A stretch of 64,000 nt of DNA, from positions 1 through 64,000 of the forward strand of contig CAZRQV010000007.1 of assembly GCA_964602445.1 (NCBI GenBank), in the 5' to 3' direction. Shown piece after piece: positions 16,739-26,223 of this stretch (positions within the stretch are counted from its first letter, which is position 1; the number at the start of each line of letters is the position of its first letter). Under the pieces are notes generated by a model. That model was not told where the DNA came from. It worked only from the letters and a program-made list of their open reading frames with translations, and did not search any database. This DNA comes from HGM12587 sp964602445. Lineage in GTDB: Bacteria; Bacillota; Clostridia; Lachnospirales; Lachnospiraceae. Position numbers and translations under genes: made by a program.

Positions 16739-18421
16739 ATGTATTTAGAAGCATACAAACGCTGGATGGAAGCGGATTTAGAAGATGCTGCATTAAAAGC
16801 AGAATTAGAATCCATCAAAGACAATGAAGAAGAAGTAAAAGAACGTTTTGCAGTTTCATTAAAATTTGGTACTGCAGGACTGCGTGGAATTTTAGGTGCG
16901 GGAACAAACCGCATGAACATTTATGTAGTACGTCAGGCAACACAGGGACTGGCAAACTGGGTAAAAACACAGGGTGGAAGCCAGCTGGTGGCAATCAGTT
17001 ATGACAGCCGTATCAACAGTGATGTGTTTGCCAAAACAGCAGCTTGTGTCTTGGCAGCAAATGGAATTAAAGTACGTATCTATGATGCATTGATGCCTGT
17101 TCCGGCATTGAGCTTTGCAACTCGTTATTACAAAGCAAATGCAGGAATTATGGTAACTGCTTCTCATAACCCAGCAAAATATAACGGCTATAAAGCATAT
17201 GGTCCGGATGGATGCCAGATGACAGATGAAGCAGCAGATATCGTTTATGCAGAAATTCAGAAAACAGATGTTTTAACAGGTGCGAAAATCATGTCCTTTG
17301 AAGAGGGAATGGCAGCTGGTTTGATCGAATATGTAGATGAAGAATGTAAAGAAGCACTCTATACAGCAATCAAAGAACGCAGTGTGCGTCCGGGAATCTG
17401 TGCAGATGCAGGATTAAAACTGGTATATTCTCCATTAAACGGTTCTGGTTTGGTTCCGGTAACACGAATTTTGGCGGATATTGGTATTACAGATATTACG
17501 ATCGTTCCGGAACAGAAAGATCCGGATGGAAATTTCCCAACTTGTCCATATCCAAATCCGGAAATCTTTGAAGCACTTCGTCTTGGATTGGAATTGGCAG
17601 AAAAAGAAGGTGCAGATCTGATGCTGGCAACAGACCCGGATGCAGACCGTGTAGGAATTGCAATCAAGTGTCCGGATGGAAGTTATGAACTGGTTTCAGG
17701 AAATGAAGTCGGTGTTCTTTTACTGGATTATATCTGCGCAGCAAGAATTGAGAATGGTACTATGCCGAAAAATGCGGTTGCAGTGAAATCAATCGTATCT
17801 ACTCCGCTGGCAGACGCAGTGGCAGCACATTATGGCGTGGAACTTCGCAGTGTTCTGACTGGATTCAAATGGATCGGTGACCAGATCGCAAGACTGGAAA
17901 CAGCTGGTGAAGTAGAACGCTTTATCTTTGGATTTGAAGAAAGCTACGGATATCTTGCAGGCCCATATGTACGTGATAAAGATGCGGTAATCGGTTCTAT
18001 GCTGATCTGTGAAATGGCTGCATATTACAGAAGCATTGGTTCTTCCATTAAACAGAGACTGGAAGAAATTTATACACAGTATGGTCGTTACTTAAACAAA
18101 GTAGACAGCTTTGAATTCCCTGGATTATCTGGTATGGATAAAATGGCTTCAATTATGGAAGAGTTAAGAAAAAATCCTCTGACAGAAATCGCCGGCTATC
18201 AGGTAACAAAGATTGTGGACTATAAAAATACCGAAGAAACCGGACTTCCGGCAGCAAATGTTCTGATCTATAAACTGGAAGGCGGTGCAGAAGCAATCGT
18301 TCGTCCATCCGGAACAGAGCCGAAGATTAAAACATACTTTACAACATTAGGAAAAGATCTTGCAGAAGCACAGGCACAGAAAGATGCACTGGCAGCTGCG
18401 TTAAAACCTATCTTTTCATAA
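16739..18421 (+). CDS. phosphoglucomutase/phosphomannomutase
   Basis: This alpha-D-phosphohexomutase of 560 residues would interconvert hexose 1- and 6-phosphates. The phosphoserine loop TASHNPAKYNGYK contains S142, the metal loop is TDPDADRVG, the sugar-binding loop is FGFEESYGY, and the phosphate-binding loop is RPSGTEPKIKTY. Length and the GFKWIGDQI segment fit the PgcA-like bacterial group that works on glucose and often mannose phosphates. AAGGAG 8 bases upstream selects the ATG at 16739 over the GTG at 16730. The 137 bases before it hold no gene. Confidence 0.92.
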   Translation: MYLEAYKRWMEADLEDAALKAELESIKDNEEEVKERFAVSLKFGTAGLRGILGAGTNRMNIYVVRQATQGLANWVKTQGGSQLVAISYDSRINSDVFAKTAACVLAANGIKVRIYDALMPVPALSFATRYYKANAGIMVTASHNPAKYNGYKAYGPDGCQMTDEAADIVYAEIQKTDVLTGAKIMSFEEGMAAGLIEYVDEECKEALYTAIKERSVRPGICADAGLKLVYSPLNGSGLVPVTRILADIGITDITIVPEQKDPDGNFPTCPYPNPEIFEALRLGLELAEKEGADLMLATDPDADRVGIAIKCPDGSYELVSGNEVGVLLLDYICAARIENGTMPKNAVAVKSIVSTPLADAVAAHYGVELRSVLTGFKWIGDQIARLETAGEVERFIFGFEESYGYLAGPYVRDKDAVIGSMLICEMAAYYRSIGSSIKQRLEEIYTQYGRYLNKVDSFEFPGLSGMDKMASIMEELRKNPLTEIAGYQVTKIVDYKNTEETGLPAANVLIYKLEGGAEAIVRPSGTEPKIKTYFTTLGKDLAEAQAQKDALAAALKPIFS

Positions 18422-18444
18422 AATGAATTATTGATTTTAAGAGG

Positions 18445-18564
18445 AGCTGCTGCTCCATAGATAAATTGTAATTCTAAGTCAATAGTTAGGGTGGTATTTG
18501 TTTGAATACCACCCATTGCTATCGGTGAAGGGATTTTTTATCTATGGTTCAGCAGCTTTTTTTT
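18445..18564 (+). terminator. nested long hairpin with T8 tail (structured terminator)
   Basis: An outer 21-bp arm at 18445-18465 (AGCTGCTG..CCATAGATAAA) pairs, with two mismatches, with 18537-18557, which runs into eight Ts. Within it a perfect 10-bp hairpin GGGTGGTATT / AATACCACCC stands at 18489-18514. The rest of the 358-base gap between the mutase and the GH101 gene contains only a promoter. The T-run supports termination, but the size and nesting are unusual; it could also be a small structured RNA. Confidence 0.6.
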
Positions 18565-18718
18565 GTGAAGTGAGAAAAATAGAAAATATGCTGTTTGCCA
18601 ATTAAAGAAATAGTTAAACGATAAGATTAATTAGAATGAAAAACATGTATTTGTGTGGCAAAACAACAAAAAATGCAAAGATGATGAACGGAAGATGTGG
18701 CAAAATGTACAAAAAACA

Positions 18719-18748
18719 GTGGTAAATAGTGGTGTCTCATGTTACAAT
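18719..18748 (+). promoter_or_regulatory. putative promoter of the GH101 gene
   Basis: A -10-like TACAAT at 18743-18748 in the context ATGTTACAAT lies 32 bases before the GH101 start. At 18 bases upstream only the weak GTGGTA serves as a -35. The same ATGTTACAAT string precedes the sialidase gene, so both may be controlled alike, possibly with an activator. Confidence 0.4.
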
Positions 18749-18779
18749 AGTTACATAAATTTTATAAAGGGGGAAAACT

Positions 18780-21700
18780 ATGAAAAGAAAAGTAGTAGCA
18801 AAAATGCTCAGTTTGGCACTTTCTTTTGTTATGGCTGTTTCTGTAGTTCCTGCCGGAACCTTATCTGTTCAGGCAAGTAATACAGTAGTTATGGCAGCAG
18901 AAGATGTTCAGGCTGGAAAAGCAGTACTGCAGGACGGTGTGAATGACCAGTGGACACAGGACAACGTGGTAGGAACCGATGCAGTATGTGCAGTTGAAGA
19001 TGGATGGCTCCATCTGAAATCAGGTTCAGGAAATGGAAACGGACCTGGAAAAAATACAGCAATGTTTGTGAATCCAACAGAATTTGACTTCAGCCAGGAA
19101 GGATATTTTGAATTCACAATGAAACAGGCAGATACCACAGGCAGATTCGGTGTATATCTTGGATATGCAAGTGATGCAGTTGGTATGATGGTCGGCTATG
19201 ATGCAGGCGGCTGGTTCTGGCAGAAATACGGTGCAGAAGGAAATCCATGGTACAGTGGATCCAGAATTGCAACACCGGCAAAGGATACAGAAGTAACTGT
19301 AAAACTGGAATGGACAGCTGACAAAAAAGTAACTGCAACGATCAATGGTACAGAAGCATTCAAAGATGAAGACTTCAGCGGTATTTCAGGTCTTGCTAAC
19401 AAAATTGCGATCAAATGCGGAACTTACAGCACAGAACTGACAGATGTATATCTGAAAGATATCCATTACACAGGTCAGGCAGAAGCGAAAGCTTATGTAG
19501 TTTCAGGTGTCGTAAAAGATACAAAAGGCAATGTGATCGAAGGTGCTTCTGTTGAAATCGGCGATCAGAAAACGACAACAGATGCAGAAGGTACATATTC
19601 TCTTGAACTTGTAAGCGGTACTTATAACGTAACTGTTATGAAGAGCGGCTATGTGAATGTAGTAAAAGAGATCAAAGTAGAAGACGGTGCTGTTACAGTA
19701 GAAGATATTGTAATGGAAACAGAATCTACCGTAGCAACCAAAGTAATCTCAACTGCTGATATGAATGTTTATGTAGATGAAACATTCCCAAGCGTTGTGA
19801 AATACGAAATGAAAAAAGGTGATCTTGCAGGAAAGACATTCTTTGGACAGACTGCAAAGATTAACACTGTAACGATCAATGGAACAAATGTGGAATTATC
19901 TGCAGATGATGTAACAGCAACATTTGAAGATGATAAAGCAACTTATGTAATGAATGTAAAAGGTAAAAATATTGATGCAGTCATTACAGCAGAATTAGTA
20001 GCAGAAGATAACACATTAGCATTTAATATTACAAAAATTGAAAACAATCTGGAAGATTCTGTAGACGGATATCCGATTCAGACCATTCAGATTCCAAATC
20101 ACAGTCTGATTTCTGTAAGAAGTACACAGAAAAATGCAAACTTAAAAGCAGCAGCAATGTCTTCCAACACAAGAATCAGCGGTGATGAGTATGTAGAAGT
20201 AACAGAAGATGCTGTAGTAAACAAAGATTATATGTATGCATTCGTTTCTAATGATGAACTGAGTGCAGGTTTATGGAGTAACTCTGAATACGATGGACGT
20301 TCCGTAGCAACTACTGTTACCGGTGGTTCCCGTAATACACGTATCTGGGCTACAACAGAAAAAACCGCAGATTATGTAACACTTGGTTTATCCAGTGCAG
20401 CATGGTATTACCATCGTGTAGTAACAGATTCTCATAACAGAAACTACATGGTAGAAGAAACAGAAATGCCACAGACAAAGATCATCATCACAGGCGATAT
20501 GAACGATGATGAACTGATCGATTGGCAGGATGGTGCAGTTGCATTCCGTTCTATCATGAACAATCCATATAAGAATGAAGAAGTTCCGGAACTGGTAGCA
20601 TATCGTATTTCCATGAACTTCGGCGGACAGGCACAGAACCCATTCCTGACTACTCTGGATAATGTTAAGAAAGTAGCACTTCATACAGATGGACTTGGCC
20701 AGTCAATCCTGTTAAAAGGATATGCCAATGAAGGTCACGATTCCGCTCATCCGGATTATGCAGATATCGGTAAGAGAATCGGTGGCGCAGATGATATGAA
20801 CACCTTAATGACAGAAGGTGCAAAATATGGTGCAAAATTCGGTGTTCACGTAAATGCAGGTGAAATGTATCCGGAAGCAAAAGCATTTAAAGATGACAAC
20901 GTACGTCGTGATACCGCAGGAAACCTCCGTTATGGATGGAACTGGCTGGATCAGGCAGTAGGTCTTGACAGTATCTATGACCTGGCAACTGGCGAACGTG
21001 AAGCTCGTTTTGATGCATTAGAAGATTTAGTAGGAACTAACCTTGATTTCGTATATGTAGATATCTGGGGAAATAACACAGGAAGTTATAACGATGATTC
21101 TTGGCAGACACGTAAGCTCTCCAAAGAAATCAACGATAACGGATGGCGTATGGCGAATGAATGGGGTGTAGCAAATGAATATGATGCTACGTTCACACAC
21201 TGGGCAACAGACCTTACTTATGGCGGATACAACCAGAAAGGTCAGAACAGTGAAGTAATGCGTTTCCTCCGCAACCATCAGAAAGATTCATGGGTAGCTG
21301 ATTATCCAAGCTACGGCGGCGCAGCAATGATGCCACTGCTTGGCGGTTATAACATGAAAGACTTTGAAGGATGGCAGGGACGTAATAACTACGATACTTA
21401 CATCACAAACCTTTATACACATGACTTAACAACCAAATTCATCCAGCACTATGAAATCATGAAATGGGTAGACGGTGAACCTGTAACTGCAGGTGCAGCT
21501 ACAAACTGGGTACCTGAAATGGAAATCACATTGAAGGATGAAGACGATAACGTATTAGTGATCACTCGTGGTTCTAATGATCCTACAGACGCAGGATACA
21601 GAGAAAGAACAATGACTCTGAATGGAAAAGTAATTTCTCAGGGTGCTCCTTCTCAGGGTGACAGAACTGATTCTGATATTCAGAACGGAAGAAAGAAAGG

Positions 21701-24700
21701 AACAGAAAGTTACCTCCTTCCATGGATCTGGGATTCAGAAACAGGTGAAAAGGTAGAATCTTCAGAAGAAAAACTGTATCACTGGAATACACAGGGCGGA
21801 ACAACTACATGGGATCTCCCGGATAGCTGGACAAGCCTTGAAAATGTAAAAGTATACAAATTAACAGATCTTGGTAAGACAGATGAAAAGACAGTTGACG
21901 TTGTAGATGGAAAGATCACTCTGGAAGCTGAATCTGAAATTCCATATGTAGTTTGCAAAGGTGCAGAAAACAACCTTGAAATTACATGGAGTGAAGGAAT
22001 GCATATCGTAGATGCCGGATTTAACGGCGGTGCAGAATCTCTGGAAGCAAACTGGACAAAAGACGGTGAAGGCACTGCAGAACTTGCTAAGAGCCAGTAC
22101 AGCAACCCAATGTTAAAACTGGGCGGAGAAGTTTCCATGACTCAGGAATTAACAGATCTGGTACCGGGAACACAGTATGCAGTATTAGTTGGCGTAGACA
22201 ACAGAAGTGATTCCAAAGCAGCTGTAACTGTAAAATCAGGAGATACAGTTCTTGGAACAAACTATACCGTACGTTCTATCGCAAAGAACTATGTAAAAGC
22301 ATATACACACAGTAACTTAAGTGCAACTGTAGACGGAAGCAGCTACTTCCAGAATATGTATGTGTTCTTCACAGTACCGGAAAGCGGAAAAGTAACATTA
22401 ACACTTTCTAAAACAGCTGGCGAAGGCTTTGCATATTTTGATGATGTTCGTATTGTAGAAAATGATTCTCACAATATCACAACAGATGAAAAAGGCAATG
22501 TCGTTAAATTTGAACAGGATTTCGAAACCAACGTTCAGGGTATTTATCCATTCGTTGTTGGCGAAATCGAAGGCGTAGAAGATAACAGAATCCATTTATC
22601 AGAAAGACATGATAAATATACACAGGCCGGATGGGACGTAAAACTGATGGATGACGTTCTGGATGGTGACTGGTCCGTGAAGATCAATGGTCTGACACAG
22701 GCAAGCGATCTTGCATACCAGACAATTCCTCAGAACTTCCGTTTTGAACCAGGTGTAGCTTATATCGTAAGCTTTGATTACCAGGCAGGAAGTGATGATA
22801 CTTACGGTGTTATTGTAGGTTCCGGAGAATACGCAGGAGCTACAAATCTTGAAACCTTGAAGAAGAGCTTAGGTACAACAAGCCATTATGAAAGAGTGGT
22901 AGTAGGTGATATTACAGGTCAGACATGGGTTGGTATCTATTCGACATCGAAAGCTCCTGATCTTCAGGGAACAAGCGGAAGCCAGGCAAACTTTGGCGGT
23001 TATAAAGAATTAGTACTGGATAATCTTGTCATTGAAAAATTAGAAGAAACAGTAACGATTGAAATGTTAGAAGAACTGATCAAAGAAGCTGAATCTTATG
23101 AAATGGCAAAATATGAAGAAGCTGACAGAGTCCTTATGGATGAAGCATTATCCGATGCGAAAGTTGCTGTAGACAGAGATCATGTATCAGCAGAAGAAAT
23201 CGAAGAAGCTTATTACAAATTAAACGGTACTCTCGTTTACCTTTCTTCTATCGATGTAAGTGAAGCTGGTGACGATAGCTTTGACATTTCCTTAGAAGGC
23301 GCAAGCGCTACTGCAGGAAGTGAAGATGGTGGAACTTACAGCGGTGTCGGCGGTGCTGAATATGCAATTGACGGCGATGAAAGTACAGCATGGATGACAG
23401 CTTATGCAGGATATGGTTCAACCATCAAAAATGGTGAAGGCTGGATCAACATTCATTTCCCAGAAGCTCATACAGTAGATGGACTTCGTTACCTGCCGGC
23501 TGGAGTAAAAGGCGGTTACCTTACAACAATTACAACTTTTGAACTTTATGTAAAAACTGCAGATTCTGACGAATATGTAAAAGTAACAGATGGCGGATGG
23601 GCAAATACCTCAGGCTGGAAGATCGTAAGATTCGATGCAGTAGAAAATGTAACAGATGTAAAACTGTTAGCAACACAGGCATTACCATATAACTGGTGGG
23701 CAATCGCAGCAGAAATCCGCGTTATGAGTGAAGCAGAAACACCAGTGGATGATGTGGAAGCAATCTTAGGTGATAAGACAGAATTAAAAGCTGCAGCAGA
23801 AGCAGCAGAAGCATTAACAGAAGCTGATTACACAGCAGATTCCTGGGCAGTATTAGCAGAAAAACTGCAGGCTGCAAACGATGTTTTAGCAAATGAAAAA
23901 GCAACAACATACGAAGTGAAACTTGCATTAGCAAATCTTCAGGATGCAGTCGCTGGATTAAAAGTAGCAGGAACAGAAGAAGATGGTGTTTATACAAAAG
24001 AAAATCCATTTGAGTTCCCGGCAGAAAAAGGTATCACAGCAACATTCGAAGCTGAACTTGCAACAGAACTGATCAACAGTCAGGATGATGATTCCGATCC
24101 AAACTGGCCTCTGGCAGTAACAGACGGAGCATGGGCAAGCGGCGGCAAATTTGTAAACTGTCTTGCGTATAAAGACTATATCAAACTTGCATATAACGCA
24201 GAAGTTGCAGGTACTTATAAAGTAGTAGTATCTTACAGAAGTGGATCTAATGACAATAAGATTGCATGGAGCGAAGCTGATGATAAGATCACAGCAGGAC
24301 AGGTTTCAGCAGGTGCAGCTGATGGTGCACAGGAAACACATACTGCAGAATTTGAATTAGTAGTAACAAAAGCAGGTGCAGGTACATTGATTCTGACAGC
24401 ACCGGATACAGGTAAAGGTCCTCAGATCGATAAATTTGATTTCGAACTGGTAAGACTTCAGGGCGAATCAGACAAAGCAGAATTAGCTGCAGCAATCAGC
24501 AAAGCAGAAGGTTTAACAGCAGCAGATTATGTAGACTTTACAGCTGTAGAAAAAGCTCTGGCAGAAGCAAAAACTGTATATGCAGATAAAGAAGCAGCTC
24601 AGGATGCAGTAGATGCAGCTACAGAAAACTTGAATGCAGCAGTAAAAGCACTTGTAAAAGCAGCAACTGCAGCAGACAAAGAAGCATTATCAGCAGCAAT

Positions 24701-25790
24701 CGAAAAAGCAGAAGCACTGAATGCAGCCGACTATGTAGATTTCTCAGAAGTAGAAGCGGCATTAGCAGAAGCAAAAGAAATTCTCGCTGATGAAAAAGCA
24801 TCTCAGGCAGATGTCAAAGCAGCAACAACCAAATTAAACAAAGCAATCAAAGCTTTAGTAGAAGTGGTTGTAGAAGAAAACGAAGTAGTCAGACTTTCCG
24901 GTACAGACAGATATCAGACAGGAATCGCAGTTGCAGAAGAATTAAAAGCAGTGCTCGGAGTAGAAAAATTCGAAACAGCCATCATCGCAACAGGAAGCAA
25001 CTTTGCAGATGCTCTTTCCGGAAGCTATCTTGCAGCAGTGAAAGATGCACCGATCCTTCTGACTAACGGCAAAGCAGCAAACGTAGCAGCATTACATGAA
25101 TACATCAAAGCAAATGTAACTGCTGGCGGAACCATCTATGTACTGGGTGGTGAAGGTGCAGTTTCTAACGCAGCAGCAGACATCGACGGATACAACGTAG
25201 AAAGACTTTCCGGTGTAGACAGATATGAAACCAACCTTGCAATCCTTGCGGAAGCAGGACTGGAAGGAGACGATCTGATCGTAGCAACAGGAAAAACCTT
25301 TGCAGACAGCTTATCCGCATCTGCAGCAGGAAAACCAATCCTTCTTGCTAAAAAGAACGCAGCTCTGAACGATGCACAGAAAGCAGTTGCAGCAAACTTC
25401 AAGAACATTTATGTGGTTGGAGGAGAAGGAGCAGTTGCAGAATCTACAGTAGCAGAACTGGCAGTATACGGTAAAGTAACCAGATTATCAGGCGCAAGCA
25501 GATATGAAACATCCGTAGCAATCGCAAATGCATTCTTCACAGACGCTGATCAGGTTGTACTTGCCAGCGGCAAGAACTTCCCGGACGGATTATGCGGCGG
25601 CGCATTGGCAGCAGCATTAAACGCACCACTGGTATTAACAAAAGACGGCAGCGAAGCAGCTGCAGCAAATTATGTAGCAGCAAATGAAATCGCATCCGGT
25701 TATGTCCTTGGTGGTGAAGGCGCTCTTTCTAATGAAACAGTAGTTACTGTATTCGGACTGGAAAGCGCAGACGAGATCATTGCAAGATAA
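18780..25790 (+). CDS. secreted GH101 endo-alpha-N-acetylgalactosaminidase with CWB2 anchor
   Basis: GH101 enzymes release Gal-beta-1,3-GalNAc (core 1) disaccharides from mucin Ser/Thr. This 2,336-residue protein has a signal peptide (1-32), a concanavalin-like domain (~45-235), a carboxypeptidase-regulatory-like domain (~241-312), and the GH101 core (~320-1060). Core motifs are FVYVDIWG with D761 (expected nucleophile) and ANEWG with E794 (acid/base); the 33-residue spacing matches EngBF of Bifidobacterium. Then come galactose-binding-like domains, an F5/8C (CBM32-like) module (~1500-1650), a FIVAR-like helical module, another carbohydrate-binding sandwich (~1740-1890), two FIVAR repeats, and three CWB2 modules (~2036-2336) that hold it in the wall without a sortase motif. 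GGGGG before the ATG is the ribosome site. Confidence 0.93.
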   Translation: MKRKVVAKMLSLALSFVMAVSVVPAGTLSVQASNTVVMAAEDVQAGKAVLQDGVNDQWTQDNVVGTDAVCAVEDGWLHLKSGSGNGNGPGKNTAMFVNPTEFDFSQEGYFEFTMKQADTTGRFGVYLGYASDAVGMMVGYDAGGWFWQKYGAEGNPWYSGSRIATPAKDTEVTVKLEWTADKKVTATINGTEAFKDEDFSGISGLANKIAIKCGTYSTELTDVYLKDIHYTGQAEAKAYVVSGVVKDTKGNVIEGASVEIGDQKTTTDAEGTYSLELVSGTYNVTVMKSGYVNVVKEIKVEDGAVTVEDIVMETESTVATKVISTADMNVYVDETFPSVVKYEMKKGDLAGKTFFGQTAKINTVTINGTNVELSADDVTATFEDDKATYVMNVKGKNIDAVITAELVAEDNTLAFNITKIENNLEDSVDGYPIQTIQIPNHSLISVRSTQKNANLKAAAMSSNTRISGDEYVEVTEDAVVNKDYMYAFVSNDELSAGLWSNSEYDGRSVATTVTGGSRNTRIWATTEKTADYVTLGLSSAAWYYHRVVTDSHNRNYMVEETEMPQTKIIITGDMNDDELIDWQDGAVAFRSIMNNPYKNEEVPELVAYRISMNFGGQAQNPFLTTLDNVKKVALHTDGLGQSILLKGYANEGHDSAHPDYADIGKRIGGADDMNTLMTEGAKYGAKFGVHVNAGEMYPEAKAFKDDNVRRDTAGNLRYGWNWLDQAVGLDSIYDLATGEREARFDALEDLVGTNLDFVYVDIWGNNTGSYNDDSWQTRKLSKEINDNGWRMANEWGVANEYDATFTHWATDLTYGGYNQKGQNSEVMRFLRNHQKDSWVADYPSYGGAAMMPLLGGYNMKDFEGWQGRNNYDTYITNLYTHDLTTKFIQHYEIMKWVDGEPVTAGAATNWVPEMEITLKDEDDNVLVITRGSNDPTDAGYRERTMTLNGKVISQGAPSQGDRTDSDIQNGRKKGTESYLLPWIWDSETGEKVESSEEKLYHWNTQGGTTTWDLPDSWTSLENVKVYKLTDLGKTDEKTVDVVDGKITLEAESEIPYVVCKGAENNLEITWSEGMHIVDAGFNGGAESLEANWTKDGEGTAELAKSQYSNPMLKLGGEVSMTQELTDLVPGTQYAVLVGVDNRSDSKAAVTVKSGDTVLGTNYTVRSIAKNYVKAYTHSNLSATVDGSSYFQNMYVFFTVPESGKVTLTLSKTAGEGFAYFDDVRIVENDSHNITTDEKGNVVKFEQDFETNVQGIYPFVVGEIEGVEDNRIHLSERHDKYTQAGWDVKLMDDVLDGDWSVKINGLTQASDLAYQTIPQNFRFEPGVAYIVSFDYQAGSDDTYGVIVGSGEYAGATNLETLKKSLGTTSHYERVVVGDITGQTWVGIYSTSKAPDLQGTSGSQANFGGYKELVLDNLVIEKLEETVTIEMLEELIKEAESYEMAKYEEADRVLMDEALSDAKVAVDRDHVSAEEIEEAYYKLNGTLVYLSSIDVSEAGDDSFDISLEGASATAGSEDGGTYSGVGGAEYAIDGDESTAWMTAYAGYGSTIKNGEGWINIHFPEAHTVDGLRYLPAGVKGGYLTTITTFELYVKTADSDEYVKVTDGGWANTSGWKIVRFDAVENVTDVKLLATQALPYNWWAIAAEIRVMSEAETPVDDVEAILGDKTELKAAAEAAEALTEADYTADSWAVLAEKLQAANDVLANEKATTYEVKLALANLQDAVAGLKVAGTEEDGVYTKENPFEFPAEKGITATFEAELATELINSQDDDSDPNWPLAVTDGAWASGGKFVNCLAYKDYIKLAYNAEVAGTYKVVVSYRSGSNDNKIAWSEADDKITAGQVSAGAADGAQETHTAEFELVVTKAGAGTLILTAPDTGKGPQIDKFDFELVRLQGESDKAELAAAISKAEGLTAADYVDFTAVEKALAEAKTVYADKEAAQDAVDAATENLNAAVKALVKAATAADKEALSAAIEKAEALNAADYVDFSEVEAALAEAKEILADEKASQADVKAATTKLNKAIKALVEVVVEENEVVRLSGTDRYQTGIAVAEELKAVLGVEKFETAIIATGSNFADALSGSYLAAVKDAPILLTNGKAANVAALHEYIKANVTAGGTIYVLGGEGAVSNAAADIDGYNVERLSGVDRYETNLAILAEAGLEGDDLIVATGKTFADSLSASAAGKPILLAKKNAALNDAQKAVAANFKNIYVVGGEGAVAESTVAELAVYGKVTRLSGASRYETSVAIANAFFTDADQVVLASGKNFPDGLCGGALAAALNAPLVLTKDGSEAAAANYVAANEIASGYVLGGEGALSNETVVTVFGLESADEIIAR
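24471..24869 (+). repeat. two tandem FIVAR-type repeats inside the GH101 gene
   Basis: Two ~65-residue helical repeats start with DKAELAAAISKAEGLTAADY and DKEALSAAIEKAEALNAADY and share most positions. A third, more distant copy lies at about residues 1665-1725 of the same protein. FIVAR modules are usually spacers that extend surface enzymes away from the wall. Confidence 0.75.
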
Positions 25791-25857
25791 TCGAAACATA
25801 AAAATGAGAATTTCTCATCATAAGTAAGATAGAAATCATTCCATCTTATGAAGAAAG

Positions 25858-25953
25858 AAAATCCCGTAGGAATCAGATCATGAAGATCCGCTCCCCAAGC
25901 AAGAGGAAAATCGAGCTTGGGGAACGGCATCATGAAAAATCCTGCGGGATTTT
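25858..25953 (+). terminator. nested hairpin after the GH101 gene
   Basis: AAAATCCCGTAGGA (25858-25871) pairs with TCCTGCGGGATTTT (25940-25953), with one G-U pair, and encloses a perfect TCCCCAAGC / GCTTGGGGA hairpin (25892-25900, 25915-25923) and facing TCATGA palindromes. The 3' arm ends in Ts, so it can terminate GH101 transcription. The build resembles the nested structure at 18445-18564. The rest of the 433-base gap contains the sialidase promoter and no gene. Confidence 0.55.
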
Positions 25954-26140
25954 TGATTAGGACAAAAGAAAAAAACTGTGAATCCATATCAAACTTGCAA
26001 GGTGTGTTTGGTAAGTGGGATAGGAATAAGGAAAAATTACTGCAAGGATAGATTCTCTTGCGTTATTACTAGAAAACACCCGGTTTAGTTGTGCAAAATG
26101 ACGAAAAACAGGAAGGTTTACAGGAACATTGGACGCATGA

Positions 26141-26170
26141 TTTACAATGGTTCTGGAAATATGTTACAAT
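26141..26170 (+). promoter_or_regulatory. putative promoter of the sialidase gene
   Basis: TTTACA (26141-26146), an 18-base spacer and TACAAT (26165-26170) lie 54 bases before the start codon. The -10 box sits in the same ATGTTACAAT context as in front of the GH101 gene. Confidence 0.5.
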
Positions 26171-26223
26171 TCAGAAACATGGGAAACAGAGAATTTCCTG
26201 AAAATTTAAAGGGGGACTAGAAA

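Noticed and set aside
23722..24801. Leucine-rich minus-strand frames opposite the GH101 gene
   Set aside because: They mirror the GCA/GAA-rich codons of the FIVAR and binding modules on the plus strand and have no ribosome sites.
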